Assembly (NCBI RefSeq): GCF_042435035.1
Contig: NZ_JBHMQT010000044.1
Location: forward strand, 124,001-188,000
DNA: 64,000 nt
Direction of reading: 5' to 3'
DNA from: Sphaerimonospora cavernae
GTDB lineage: Bacteria; Actinomycetota; Actinomycetes; Streptosporangiales; Streptosporangiaceae
Position numbers and translations under genes: made by a program. Under the pieces are notes generated by a model. The model saw only the letters and a program-made list of their open reading frames with translations. It was not told where the DNA came from and made no database searches. Below, piece after piece: positions 1 through 17,244 of this stretch. Every line of letters starts with the position of its first letter. Positions within the stretch are counted from its first letter, which is position 1.

Positions 1-240
1 GCCGCCGCTGAGGAGGCCGAGGAGCAGGACGAGTTCGAGGTCGTCCTCGAGGCCGCCGGCGACAAGAAGATCCAGGTCATCAAGGAGATCCGCGCTCTGA
101 CGAGCCTGGGCCTCAAGGAGGCCAAGGACCTGGTCGACGGTGCTCCGAAGCCGGTCTTCGACGGCAAGGTCAACAAGGAGCAGGCCGAGAAGGCGAAGGC
201 GGCCCTCGAGGGCGCCGGCGCGACGGTCACCGTCAAGTAA
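1..240 (+). CDS. rplL: 50S ribosomal protein L7/L12, C-terminal part (5' end outside window)
   Basis: The window opens inside this gene; 79 codons remain before TAA. The visible part is an acidic hinge (AAAEEAEEQDEFEVVLEAAG) followed by the whole C-terminal globular domain, with the family pattern KKIQVIKEIR...LGLKEAKDLVDGAPK...AKAALEGAGATVTVK. In the ribosome L7/L12 dimers form the stalk that recruits translational GTPases such as EF-G and EF-Tu, both encoded downstream here. A terminator hairpin follows 9 bases after the stop, closing the rplJ-rplL transcript and separating it from rpoB, as is common in actinobacteria. Identification is certain from the C-terminal domain. Confidence 0.97.
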   Translation, partial: AAAEEAEEQDEFEVVLEAAGDKKIQVIKEIRALTSLGLKEAKDLVDGAPKPVFDGKVNKEQAEKAKAALEGAGATVTVK

Positions 241-249
241 CGCTCTTCC

Positions 250-293
250 GAAAGGGGCGGGTCCATCCAGGTGCCGGATGGTCCGCCCCTTTC
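250..293 (+). terminator. rho-independent-type terminator after rplL
   Basis: Inverted repeat: GAAAGGGGCGG at 250-260 pairs with CCGCCCCTTTC at 283-293, and the inner CCATCC (263-268) pairs with GGATGG (276-281) around a short loop. There is no long T tract, which is usual for high-GC actinobacterial terminators. An open frame can be read through it from an in-hairpin ATG at 271, but that start is rejected in favour of 451. Confidence 0.8.
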
Positions 294-450
294 GCATGTT
301 CGCAGTCCGTGTGGCCGCGCGGCGTGGAAGTCGTACGACGATCGCCGAACCGGTGGGCAGATCGCGCAAGCTGATCTATGTTCGGAACTACCGCTCCTGG
401 CGCGGTCGGCAGGGGAGCAGCGGGACCATCGGGAGCAGGGGGTGGCGGGC

Positions 451-936
451 ATGCGGCGGCGAGTTCCGTTCATCGGGCTCGTCGTCCTCGTGGCGGTCCT
501 GTCGGGAACGGCCTTCCAGGTCAGGGCGAGCCGGGGCGCGGCGTGGGACGCGGTCGAGGCTCGACAGGAGGCGGTGCGTGCGGCGGCGGCTCATGCGATG
601 AGCCTGTTGTCCCTGAACCACCGGACCATCGATGAGGACATGAAGCGGGTTCTTGTCACATCCACGGGCCGGGAGCACGAGCGGTACGCCGACGGCCGGG
701 CTGCGTTACGGGCCGCCACCCTGAAGAACAAAGTCGTGCAGACGGGGGTGCTACGGGCATCCGCCCTGGAGTCTGCCCAAGCGGGAAAGGCGCAGGTCCT
801 GATCGTCGCCGACGCGGTGATCCATTGGGAGGACGGCAAGAAATCTGCGCCTGAGGAGCGGTTCTTCCGTTGGCGCATGACGGTCACCGGGGTCTCCGGC
901 CGGTGGCTGGTCTCCGACTCGGAACTGGTGCAGTGA
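451..936 (+). CDS. Mce-associated-type single-pass membrane protein
   Basis: A 161-residue protein. The chosen ATG (451) has a GGGAGCAGGGGG ribosome-binding stretch just upstream and gives a short basic N-terminus (MRRR) followed by one hydrophobic segment (about residues 6-24), then a soluble extracytoplasmic domain. The body has the layout of small actinobacterial Mce-associated proteins: an alanine-rich helix (AVEARQEAVRAAAAHAMSLLSLNH), RTIDEDMKRVL and a final RWLVSDSELVQ strand, recalling an NTF2/SnoaL-like fold. The next gene encodes a protein of the same plan, so the pair looks like a tandem duplication. Function is unknown. The family assignment is by pattern and is moderate. Confidence 0.75.
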   Translation: MRRRVPFIGLVVLVAVLSGTAFQVRASRGAAWDAVEARQEAVRAAAAHAMSLLSLNHRTIDEDMKRVLVTSTGREHERYADGRAALRAATLKNKVVQTGVLRASALESAQAGKAQVLIVADAVIHWEDGKKSAPEERFFRWRMTVTGVSGRWLVSDSELVQ

Positions 937-946
937 GACGGAGACA

Positions 947-980
947 CGGGTGAGCCGGAGGTACGGGTGAGCCGGAGGCG
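947..980 (+). repeat. 17-bp tandem duplication at the start of the second Mce-associated-type gene
   Basis: ACGGGTGAGCCGGAGGT at about 946-962 is followed directly by ACGGGTGAGCCGGAGGC at about 963-979. Each copy carries a GTG preceded by GGAG-like sequence. Only the second GTG (967) is in frame with the downstream protein, so the duplication creates a decoy start. Confidence 0.7.
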
Positions 981-1491
981 CGGGCGGAGCAGGGTGCTGC
1001 CCGCCCTGCTGGCGCTCGTGGCCGTCGGGTTGGCCGCCGCGGCCCTGTGGATGTTCCTCGACCTGCGCCGCCTACAGGGGAGTGACGCGTCGGCCGCGTC
1101 GGCCCGCACGGCTGCCCGGTTATATGCCGCTGAGATGTTGTCGTACGACTATCGTACGATTGATCGGGATTTGGCCAGGGCGAGCGGTCATGCCACCGGA
1201 AGCCTCGTGGCTCACTTCCGTGAACTCGCCGGGACGCTGGGGCCACAGGCCCGGCAGCGGAAGACGGTTCAGCAGGCAGTGGTGGTGGCGGCGGGAGTGG
1301 AGTCGGCGACCCCGGACGAGGTCCACGTGCTGGTGTTCGTGAACATGGTCACGACCAGTACGCCACCGGGGAAGGAGAGCCCCCGGCAGGAGATCAGCCA
1401 GGGTAGGGCCCGGCTTGTCCTGGTTACGCAGGGCGACGGCTGGCGGGTCGCTCGGCTGTCCACCCTGCTGGGCGACGCTCCCGTTCGGTAG
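967..1491 (+). CDS. Mce-associated-type single-pass membrane protein, paralogue of the preceding gene
   Basis: A 174-residue protein starting at GTG 967. A very basic N-terminus (SRRRGRSR) is followed by one transmembrane segment (about residues 11-31, LPALLALVAVGLAAAALWMFL) and an exposed domain. The segment SARTAARLYAAEMLSYDYRTIDRDLARASGHATGSL matches the helix-plus-YDYRTID pattern seen in Mce-associated proteins and in the neighbour at 451-936 (LSLNHRTIDEDM). C-terminal strands end in DGWRVARLSTLLG. Being co-oriented 30 bases behind its paralogue suggests co-expression. No catalytic motif is visible and no function is assigned. Confidence 0.75.
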   Translation: MSRRRGRSRVLPALLALVAVGLAAAALWMFLDLRRLQGSDASAASARTAARLYAAEMLSYDYRTIDRDLARASGHATGSLVAHFRELAGTLGPQARQRKTVQQAVVVAAGVESATPDEVHVLVFVNMVTTSTPPGKESPRQEISQGRARLVLVTQGDGWRVARLSTLLGDAPVR

Positions 1492-1921
1492 TTCGCGTTA
1501 TTTAATTGTTAGCAAAGGCCGTGTTTAGGACGCGGATACGGGTGGGATACCTACGGCACGGCAGCGTCGACCCACGGTCAGCGTTGGACCCTTCGCGTGA
1601 CAGAGCGTTACCCGGACGGGCTCTCGGGTAGGGACTGGAACCCTGGCGTTCGCGAGTCCCGTGAAGGGAAACACCCAGCGTGGCGGCTGTGAGTTAGGCG
1701 AAATGTCGGCTCTTGGGGTTGACGTATCGCCGCTGACGGGTGATGCTGCCAGCAACGTGGAGCGTAGAGCGAAAGCGGAGTGGACAGGTGTATGCCTATC
1801 GGCTACACTGCCCCTTTGCGCTGCCCTTTGACGACCGCTTCGCTGAGTGACTCCGAAACTCCTTGATTCTGGTCGTCTGGCGTGCGTGTAGTCAGTCCGC
1901 GAGCCCTCGGAAGGACATCTG
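1492..1921 (+). promoter_or_regulatory. rpoB upstream region with candidate promoter and leader
   Basis: 430 bases without a gene. The best promoter candidate is TGGACA (1781-1786), 17 bases, TACACT (1804-1809), with transcription expected near 1816. The following leader (CTGCCCCTTTGCGCTGCCC...) resembles leaders I recall upstream of rpoB in other actinomycetes. A weaker alternative is TTGACG at 1719-1724 with a poor -10 region near 1742. GGAAGGA at 1909-1915 is the ribosome-binding site for the TTG start of rpoB. Nothing else was recognised in 1492-1700. Confidence 0.55.
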
Positions 1922-5386
<3,465 letters not shown>

Positions 5387-5409
5387 TCTAAAAGCGAGGG
5401 GACATCAAC

Positions 5410-9285
<3,876 letters not shown>

Positions 9286-9316
9286 GGAGACGACCCAGGT
9301 CGATAGGAAGTCAACA

Positions 9317-9356
9317 GGAAAACGCCCGGAGTGGTTCGCCACTCCGGGCGTTTTCC
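9317..9356 (+). terminator. perfect 18-bp hairpin terminator after rpoC
   Basis: GGAAAACGCCCGGAGTGG (9317-9334), TTCG loop (9335-9338), then the exact reverse complement (9339-9356) followed by GTTT. The lower stem runs A4/T4, so the RNA ends in UUUUCC, a classical intrinsic terminator. It isolates rpoBC from the rpsL operon. Confidence 0.92.
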
Positions 9357-9806
9357 GTTTCCCGGCACAGTGACCCCGCTCATGCCGGTAGACTCAACGA
9401 GGGCCTTGTGTGGTCTGCGTGGAAGCAGGCCGCCGGAACAGGGAACGTGGACAGCGTCGATCCAGGCACGTTCGTTTTGACGAGCGGCGTCGGCCTGGGT
9501 AGTGTTGTCCTTCGTGCCCACGGTTTGTGGGCTCACATGCGTGTGCTCGAGAGCTCGCTCCTCGCATGGGAGACGGGTGTAGGCGCCGCGTGATTCCTCC
9601 AGATCGACCGGGTCTGCCCGGGTGTGGTGCGGCAAGCCTGCGACACGCCCGAGCGCGTGGGTCGGAGGGCGAGGAAGACCAGCAGGTCATGACACCGGCA
9701 GTACCTGCGAAAAGCACAGTCGGACGAAGAAACTGGGCCGAGCGTGGCCAAGGGATCTCGATCCGGCAACGACGTAGCACCGGCCAAGGCGCGAAATGGA
9801 GACGTA
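9357..9806 (+). promoter_or_regulatory. str operon promoter and long leader upstream of rpsL
   Basis: No gene lies in this 450-base stretch. A strong promoter is TTGACG (9477-9482), exactly 17 bases, TAGTGT (9500-9505), close to the principal sigma consensus; transcription would start near 9512 and give a leader of about 295 bases before rpsL. A second, weaker -10-like TAGACT is at 9389-9394. The open frame from ATG 9744 that runs into rpsL is an in-frame N-terminal extension not found in S12, so the start at 9807 is preferred. GGAG at 9798-9801 is its ribosome-binding site. Confidence 0.75.
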
Positions 9807-10181
9807 GTGCCTACTATCCAGCAGTTGGTCCGTAAGGGCCGGCAGGACAAGGTAACGAAGACGAAGACACCGGCGCTGAAGGGAAGCCCGCAGCTCCGGG
9901 GCCACTGCGTGCGCGTTTACACTACGACTCCCAAGAAGCCCAACTCGGCCCTGCGCAAGGTGGCGCGTGTCCGCCTCACCAGCGGCATCGAGGTCACCGC
10001 CTACATCCCGGGCGTTGGGCACAACCTTCAGGAGCACTCCATCGTGCTCGTGCGTGGCGGTCGTGTGAAGGACTTGCCGGGCGTTCGTTACAAGATCGTC
10101 CGTGGGGCGCTCGACGCTCAGGGTGTTCGCAACCGCAAGCAGGCCCGCAGCCGTTACGGCGCGAAGAAGGAGAAGAGCTGA
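9807..10181 (+). CDS. rpsL: 30S ribosomal protein S12
   Basis: 124 residues from GTG 9807 (MPTIQQLVRKGRQDKVTKTK), which matches S12 N-termini; upstream in-frame ATG 9744 would add 21 non-homologous residues. S12 sits at the decoding centre. The streptomycin-contact lysines K43 (TTTPKKPNSA) and K88 (GGRVKDLPG) are both present, as is D89, so a streptomycin-sensitive form is expected. The stretch GSPQLRGHCVRVYTT (residues 26-40) differs from the form I know from most actinobacteria (QRRGVCTRV): L30, H33 and V35 are unusual. rpsG starts one base after the stop. Confidence 0.98.
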   Translation: MPTIQQLVRKGRQDKVTKTKTPALKGSPQLRGHCVRVYTTTPKKPNSALRKVARVRLTSGIEVTAYIPGVGHNLQEHSIVLVRGGRVKDLPGVRYKIVRGALDAQGVRNRKQARSRYGAKKEKS

Positions 10182-10182
10182 C

Positions 10183-10653
10183 ATGCCGCGCAAGGGTTCC
10201 CCTGGCCGCCGCCAGTTGGTCGCCGACCCGGTGCACAACTCGCCGCTGGTGACCGCGCTGATCAACAAGGTTCTCCTGGACGGCAAGCGTTCGATCGCCC
10301 AGTCGATCGTCTACGGGGCCCTCGAGGGCTGCCGGGAGAAGACGGGCAACGACCCGGTCGTCACGCTCAAGCGGGCTCTGGACAACGTCAAGCCCACCCT
10401 CGAGGTCCGCAGCCGCCGTGTCGGTGGCGCGACCTACCAGGTGCCGGTCGAGGTGCGCGCGTCGCGCAGCACCACCTTGGCCCTGCGGTGGATCGTCCAG
10501 TACGCGCGGGCACGCCGCGAGAAGACCATGACCGAGCGCCTCATGAACGAGCTGCTCGACGCGAGCAACGGCCTCGGCGCCAGCGTGAAGCGGCGCGAGG
10601 ACACGCACAAGATGGCCGAGTCCAACAAGGCTTTCGCCCACTACCGCTGGTAG
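10183..10653 (+). CDS. rpsG: 30S ribosomal protein S7
   Basis: 156 residues, ATG 10183, immediately behind rpsL. It shows the S7 pattern MPRKGSPGRRQLVADPVHNSPLV, GKRSIAQSIVYGALE, the RRVGGATYQVPVEV beta-hairpin arm and the C-terminal helix MTERLMNELLDASNG...KRREDTHKMAESNKAFAHYRW. S7 nucleates the 3' domain of 16S rRNA folding and lines the E site. Second gene of the str operon; length is normal. Confidence 0.98.
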   Translation: MPRKGSPGRRQLVADPVHNSPLVTALINKVLLDGKRSIAQSIVYGALEGCREKTGNDPVVTLKRALDNVKPTLEVRSRRVGGATYQVPVEVRASRSTTLALRWIVQYARARREKTMTERLMNELLDASNGLGASVKRREDTHKMAESNKAFAHYRW

Positions 10654-10686
10654 TAGGCACCTACGACGAGTTAGGACGCGAGAGAA

Positions 10687-12786
<2,100 letters not shown>

Positions 12787-12903
12787 GTTCCGCTCAGGAC
12801 GACAGTCCCGCACGTACGGCGGAGCACTCACGCGAGTGCCCCGCCGTACAGAGCCTGAGTTAGTAGACGCAAGTCAAGTCAGAATCTCTAAGGAGACAGA
12901 CCA

Positions 12904-14097
12904 GTGGCCAAGGCCAAGTTCGAGCGGAACAAGCCGCACGTGAACATCGGCACCATTGGGCACATCGACCACGGCAAGACCACTCTGACCGCGGCGATCA
13001 CCAAGGTGCTTCACGACCGCCTCCCGCAGCTCAACGAGGCGACCCCGTTCGACAAGATCGACAAGGCGCCCGAGGAGAAGGCTCGCGGCATCACCATCTC
13101 GATCTCCCACGTCGAGTACCAGACCGAGAAGCGCCACTACGCCCACGTGGACTGCCCCGGTCACGCCGACTACGTGAAGAACATGATCACCGGCGCCGCC
13201 CAGATGGACGGTGCGATCCTGGTGGTCGCGGCCACCGACGGCCCGATGCCGCAGACGAAGGAGCACGTCCTCCTGGCCCGCCAGGTCGGCGTTCCCTACA
13301 TCGTCGTCGCGCTGAACAAGTCCGACATGGTGGACGACGAGGAGATTCTGGAGCTCGTCGAGCTCGAGGTCCGCGAGCTGCTGTCGGCTCAGGAGTTCCC
13401 CGGCGACGACGTGCCGGTCATCCGCGTCTCGGCGCTGAAGGCGCTCGAGGGCGACGAGAAGTGGGGCGACGCGATCATCGAGCTGATGAACGCGGTCGAC
13501 GACAACGTCCCCGAGCCGGTCCGTGACACCGACAAGCCGTTCCTGATGCCGATCGAGGACGTCTTCTCGATCACCGGTCGCGGCACGGTCGTCACCGGCC
13601 GTATCGAGCGCGGCATCGTCAAGGTCAACGAGGTCGTCGACATCATCGGCATCAAGGAGAAGGGCACCACGACGACCGTCACCGGCGTCGAGATGTTCCG
13701 CAAGCTCCTCGACGAGGGCCAGGCCGGTGACAACGTCGGTCTGCTCCTGCGCGGCATCAAGCGCGAGGACGTCGAGCGCGGTCAGTGTGTCATCAAGCCG
13801 GGCACGACGACCCCGCACACCGAGTTCGAGGCGCAGGTCTACATCCTGAACAAGGACGAGGGCGGCCGCCACACGCCGTTCTTCAACAACTACCGTCCTC
13901 AGTTCTACTTCCGTACGACTGACGTGACCGGCGTGGTGAACCTCCCCGAGGGCACCGAGATGGTCATGCCGGGCGACAACACTGAGATGCGCGTCGAGCT
14001 CATCCAGCCGATCGCCATGGAAGAGGGCCTGAAGTTCGCGATCCGCGAGGGTGGCCGCACCGTCGGCGCCGGTCGCGTGACGAAGATCATCAAGTAA
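12904..14097 (+). CDS. tuf: Elongation factor Tu
   Basis: 397 residues, GTG start at 12904 with AAGGAGA at 12890-12896. G1 GHIDHGKTTL, G2 RGITISISHVEY, G3 DCPGHADY and G4 NKSD are present, then the beta-barrel domains with RGIKREDVERGQCVIKPG and HTPFFNNYRPQFYFRTTDVTG. It delivers aminoacyl-tRNA to the A site. The segment LLDEGQAGDNVG keeps the glycine whose change gives thiazolyl-peptide (GE2270-type) resistance in some related producers, so no self-resistance form is suggested. Fourth gene of the str operon; a separate promoter in the 117-base fusA-tuf gap is possible but none was convincing. Confidence 0.99.
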   Translation: MAKAKFERNKPHVNIGTIGHIDHGKTTLTAAITKVLHDRLPQLNEATPFDKIDKAPEEKARGITISISHVEYQTEKRHYAHVDCPGHADYVKNMITGAAQMDGAILVVAATDGPMPQTKEHVLLARQVGVPYIVVALNKSDMVDDEEILELVELEVRELLSAQEFPGDDVPVIRVSALKALEGDEKWGDAIIELMNAVDDNVPEPVRDTDKPFLMPIEDVFSITGRGTVVTGRIERGIVKVNEVVDIIGIKEKGTTTTVTGVEMFRKLLDEGQAGDNVGLLLRGIKREDVERGQCVIKPGTTTPHTEFEAQVYILNKDEGGRHTPFFNNYRPQFYFRTTDVTGVVNLPEGTEMVMPGDNTEMRVELIQPIAMEEGLKFAIREGGRTVGAGRVTKIIK

Positions 14098-14381
14098 CCT
14101 TGACGATCACCAGGTAGGACCGTTGCCGGGCGGCGGTCGGGTCCGTCCAGGTAGTGTCAGACGGCACTGCCGAGGGGCCTGACCGCCGCACCGCGAAGGG
14201 GCCGCCAGCCGGCCCCGCCCACGGCGACGACACCGTGATCTCGCAGTCGTCTCGGCCGGAACGGCCGAGGGTACTGCCAGATCACGGTTCGGCTGGGTGG
14301 GATGACCTGCGGCATAGGGTGGAATGCCCTATCGGCCGCGTGAAGCTTTATACGACGACAGCGAAGGACACCGAGGCCATC
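14098..14381 (+). promoter_or_regulatory. S10 operon upstream region
   Basis: 284 bases between tuf and rpsJ. TAGTGT at 14152-14157 could be a -10 element, but no good -35 lies 17 bases upstream, so the promoter is uncertain; TTGACG at 14100-14105 lacks a matching -10. The main content is the large segmented hairpin at 14232-14288 and a second small one, ATAGGG (14314-14319) with CCCTAT (14327-14332). An in-frame read from ATG 14154 into rpsJ is not accepted as coding. Confidence 0.4.
14232..14288 (+). promoter_or_regulatory. Long symmetric segmented hairpin in the tuf-rpsJ gap
   Basis: Three stacked stems separated by symmetric internal loops: ACCGTGATCT (14232-14241) with AGATCACGGT (14279-14288); CAGT (14244-14247) with ACTG (14273-14276); CTCGGCC (14251-14257) with GGCCGAG (14263-14269), loop GGAAC. 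It has no T tract. It may end the tuf transcript or act as a leader structure controlling the S10 operon; the sequence alone does not decide. Confidence 0.65.
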
Positions 14382-14690
14382 ATGGCGGGACAGAAGATCC
14401 GCATCCGGCTCAAGGCGTATGACCACGAGGTCATCGACAGCTCGGCCAAGAAGATCGTCGAGACGGTGACGCGGACCGGCGCCAAGGTCGCTGGCCCGGT
14501 GCCGCTTCCGACCGAGAAGAACGTGTACTGCGTCATCCGGTCGCCGCACAAGTACAAGGACAGCCGCGAGCACTTTGAGATGCGCACCCACAAGCGGCTG
14601 ATTGACATCATCGACCCCACGCCGAAGACGGTCGACTCGCTCATGCGCCTCGATCTGCCCGCCGGCGTCGACATCTCGATCAAGCTCTAA
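14382..14690 (+). CDS. rpsJ: 30S ribosomal protein S10
   Basis: 102 residues from ATG 14382 (MAGQKIRIRLKAYDHEVID), the usual length and N-terminus; the frame is open upstream but that part has no S10 similarity. It contains GPVPLPTEKNVYCVIRSPHKYKDSREHFEMRTHKRLIDI, the loop that packs into the 30S head and, as NusE, joins transcription antitermination complexes. First gene of the S10 operon; rplC follows after 13 bases. Confidence 0.98.
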   Translation: MAGQKIRIRLKAYDHEVIDSSAKKIVETVTRTGAKVAGPVPLPTEKNVYCVIRSPHKYKDSREHFEMRTHKRLIDIIDPTPKTVDSLMRLDLPAGVDISIKL

Positions 14691-14703
14691 GGAACGCACT
14701 GAC

Positions 14704-15360
14704 ATGGCTAAGCAGATCAAGGGCGTCCTGGGCAAGAAGCTCGGCATGACCCAGGTCTTCGACGAGGCGAACCGGGTGGTCCCGGTGACCGTTGTCGAGG
14801 CCGGTCCGTGCGTGGTGACCCGGGTTCGCACCCCTGAGAAGGACGGCTACTCGGCGATTCAGCTCGGGTACGGCCAGATCGACCCGCGTAAGGTCAACAA
14901 GCCGCTGGGCGACTACCTGCGCAAGCACGACATCACGCCCCGCCGCTACTTCGTCGAGGTTCGGACCGACGATGCCTCCGAGTACACGCTCGGGCAGGAG
15001 ATCCTCGCCGACACCTTCGAGGCCGGGCAGTACGTGGATGCCACCGGCAAGAGCAAGGGCAAGGGCTTCGCGGGTGTCATGAAGCGCCACAACTTCGGTG
15101 GTCTGAGCGCTTCGCACGGCACCCAGCGCAAGCACCGCTCGCCGGGCTCCATCGGCGGCTGCGCCACCCCGGGCCGTGTCTTCAAGGGCCTGCGCATGGC
15201 CGGCCGGATGGGCAACGTCCGCACCACCATTCAAAGCCTCAAGGTCCACGCCGTGGACGCCGAGAAGAACCTCATCCTGATCAAGGGTGCGATTCCCGGT
15301 CCCAACGGCAGCCTCGTTCTCATCCGCACCGCCGCCAAGAAGGGGGTTGCCGCCAAGTGA
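14704..15360 (+). CDS. rplC: 50S ribosomal protein L3
   Basis: 218 residues, ATG 14704 with GGAACGC upstream. Starts MAKQIKGVLGKKLGMTQVFD and carries the central loop GKGFAGVMKRHNFGGLSASHGTQRKHRSPGSIG that reaches toward the peptidyl-transferase centre. The stop overlaps the GTG start of rplD by four bases (GTGA), implying coupled translation. Confidence 0.98.
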   Translation: MAKQIKGVLGKKLGMTQVFDEANRVVPVTVVEAGPCVVTRVRTPEKDGYSAIQLGYGQIDPRKVNKPLGDYLRKHDITPRRYFVEVRTDDASEYTLGQEILADTFEAGQYVDATGKSKGKGFAGVMKRHNFGGLSASHGTQRKHRSPGSIGGCATPGRVFKGLRMAGRMGNVRTTIQSLKVHAVDAEKNLILIKGAIPGPNGSLVLIRTAAKKGVAAK

Positions 15361-16004
15361 ACAGCATCGACGTCCTCGACGCGACCGGTGCCAAGACGGA
15401 CACCGTGGACCTGCCCGCGGAGATCTTCGGCGCCAAGGTCAACGTGCCGCTGATCCACCAGGTCGTGGTCGCGCAGCTCGCGGCGGCCCGGCAGGGCACC
15501 CACTCCACCAAGACCCGCGGCGAGGTCCGCGGCGGCGGCAAGAAGCCGTACCGCCAGAAGGGCACCGGCCGCGCCCGCCAGGGCTCGACCCGCGCACCGC
15601 AGTTCGCCGGCGGTGGCACCGTGCATGGTCCCAAGCCCCGCTCGTACGACCAGCGGACGCCCAAGAAGATGAAGGCGGCCGCGCTGCGCGGCGCCCTGTC
15701 CGACCGGGCCGGCTTCGGTCGCATCCACGTGGTGACCGGCTTCAACACCGGTGAGACGCCCAAGACCAAGGTGGCCCTGGAGGCGCTGCGCAAGGTCACC
15801 CAGGCCCGCCGGGTGCTGGTGGTCCTGGACGCGAACGACGAGGTCACCTGGTTGAGCCTGCGCAACGTGCCCGAGGTTCACCTCCTGGACTCGGGTCAGC
15901 TCAACACCTACGACGTGATGTGCAGCGACGATGTGGTCTTCACCCGCGAGGCGTACGACCAGGTCGTGGCCCGGCTGGCGAACAGCGGGAAGGAAGAGGC
16001 CTGA
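15357..16004 (+). CDS. rplD: 50S ribosomal protein L4
   Basis: 215 residues from GTG 15357, overlapping the rplC stop. Contains the exit-tunnel loop TRGEVRGGGKKPYRQKGTGRARQGSTRAPQFAGGG, whose tip approaches the macrolide region; no insertion or deletion is apparent in this loop. In E. coli L4 represses its own operon; whether that holds here is unknown. The stop overlaps the ATG of rplW (TGATG). Confidence 0.98.
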   Translation: MNSIDVLDATGAKTDTVDLPAEIFGAKVNVPLIHQVVVAQLAAARQGTHSTKTRGEVRGGGKKPYRQKGTGRARQGSTRAPQFAGGGTVHGPKPRSYDQRTPKKMKAAALRGALSDRAGFGRIHVVTGFNTGETPKTKVALEALRKVTQARRVLVVLDANDEVTWLSLRNVPEVHLLDSGQLNTYDVMCSDDVVFTREAYDQVVARLANSGKEEA

Positions 16005-16306
16005 TGGAGAAGATCACCGACCCGCGCGACATCATCGTCAAGCCGATCGTCTCGGAGAAGAGCTACGGCCTGATCGATGAGCACAACCAGTACACGTTCC
16101 TGGTGCGCAAGGACGCGAACAAGACCCAGGTGAAGATTGCCATTGAGCAGATCTTCGGGGTCAAGGTGACCGGCGTGAACACGATCAACCGGCAGGGTAA
16201 GCGCAAGCGGACCCGCCAGGGTTACGGGCAGCGTCCGGGCACCAAGCGCGCGATCGTGAGCCTGGCCGAGGGTGAGCGGATCGACATTTTCGGTCAGATC
16301 GGCTAA
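16004..16306 (+). CDS. rplW: 50S ribosomal protein L23
   Basis: 100 residues; start ATG 16004 fixed by the TGATG overlap with rplD and by the family N-terminus MEKITDPRDIIVKPIVSEKS. It sits at the tunnel exit and is a docking site for trigger factor and SRP. The conserved GVKVTGVNTINRQGKRKRTRQGYGQRPGTKRAIV segment is present. A 90-base gap with AGGAACCGACAAAGG-type sequence precedes rplB. Confidence 0.98.
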   Translation: MEKITDPRDIIVKPIVSEKSYGLIDEHNQYTFLVRKDANKTQVKIAIEQIFGVKVTGVNTINRQGKRKRTRQGYGQRPGTKRAIVSLAEGERIDIFGQIG

Positions 16307-16396
16307 CGCGGCGGGATCATCACCATGTCAGCGCCGGGGGGACCGCCGTGAGGCGGACCCCGACCGGTAGGAACCGACAAAGGATGAACGAAAGAG

Positions 16397-17233
16397 ATGG
16401 GCATCCGTAAATACAAGCCGACGACCCCGGGTCGTCGCGGCGCGAGCGTCTCGGACTTCTCCGAGCTCACGCGCAGCACACCGGAGAAGTCGCTGCTTGC
16501 TCCCCTGCACAACAAGGGCGGTCGTAACGTCCACGGCCGGGTTACCGCCCGGCACCAGGGAGGCGGGCACAAGCGCGCCTACCGGATCATCGACTTCCGC
16601 CGCCACGACAAGGACGGGATCCCGGCCAAGGTCGCGCACATCGAGTACGACCCGAACCGGACCTCCCGGATCGCGCTGCTCCACTACGCCGACGGCGAGA
16701 AGCGGTACATCATCGCCCCCGTCGGTCTGAAGCAGGGGGACCACGTCGAGAACGGTCCCGGCGCCGACATCAAGCCGGGCAACTGCCTGCCGCTCCGCAA
16801 CATCCCGACCGGTACCTTCATCCACGCGGTGGAGCTCCGTCCGGGCGGTGGCGCCAAGCTGGGCCGCAGCGCCGGTGCGCAGATCCAGCTCCTCGCCAAG
16901 GAGGGCAGCTACGCCACGCTGCGTATGCCGTCCGGTGAGATGCGCCAGGTCGACGTGCGTTGCCGGGCCTCCGTGGGCCAGGTCGGCAACACCGAGCAGG
17001 GCAACATCAGCATCGGCAAGGCCGGCCGCAACCGGTGGAAGGGCAAGCGCCCCACGGTCCGCGGTGTCGCCATGAACCCGGTCGACCACCCGCACGGTGG
17101 TGGTGAGGGCAAGACCTCCGGTGGTCGCCACCCGGTGAACCCGAAGGGTAAGCCCGAGGGCCGCACCCGTCAGCCGAACAAGGCGAGCGACCGGCTGATC
17201 ATCCGTCGTCGGAGCAAGAGGAAGAAGCGGTAG
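16397..17233 (+). CDS. rplB: 50S ribosomal protein L2
   Basis: 278 residues, ATG 16397 (MGIRKYKPTTPGRRGASVSD). The RNA-binding core and the C-terminal loop RGVAMNPVDHPHGGGEGKTS, with the histidine near the peptidyl-transferase centre, are intact. L2 joins the subunits and is needed for peptide-bond formation. rpsS follows after 11 bases. Confidence 0.98.
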   Translation: MGIRKYKPTTPGRRGASVSDFSELTRSTPEKSLLAPLHNKGGRNVHGRVTARHQGGGHKRAYRIIDFRRHDKDGIPAKVAHIEYDPNRTSRIALLHYADGEKRYIIAPVGLKQGDHVENGPGADIKPGNCLPLRNIPTGTFIHAVELRPGGGAKLGRSAGAQIQLLAKEGSYATLRMPSGEMRQVDVRCRASVGQVGNTEQGNISIGKAGRNRWKGKRPTVRGVAMNPVDHPHGGGEGKTSGGRHPVNPKGKPEGRTRQPNKASDRLIIRRRSKRKKR

Positions 17234-17244
17234 GAGCAGCCGAC

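Noticed and set aside
12904..14097. Elfamycin/thiazolyl-peptide-resistant EF-Tu
   Set aside because: The glycine in LLDEGQAGDNVG and neighbouring residues look normal; no resistance signature was seen by eye.
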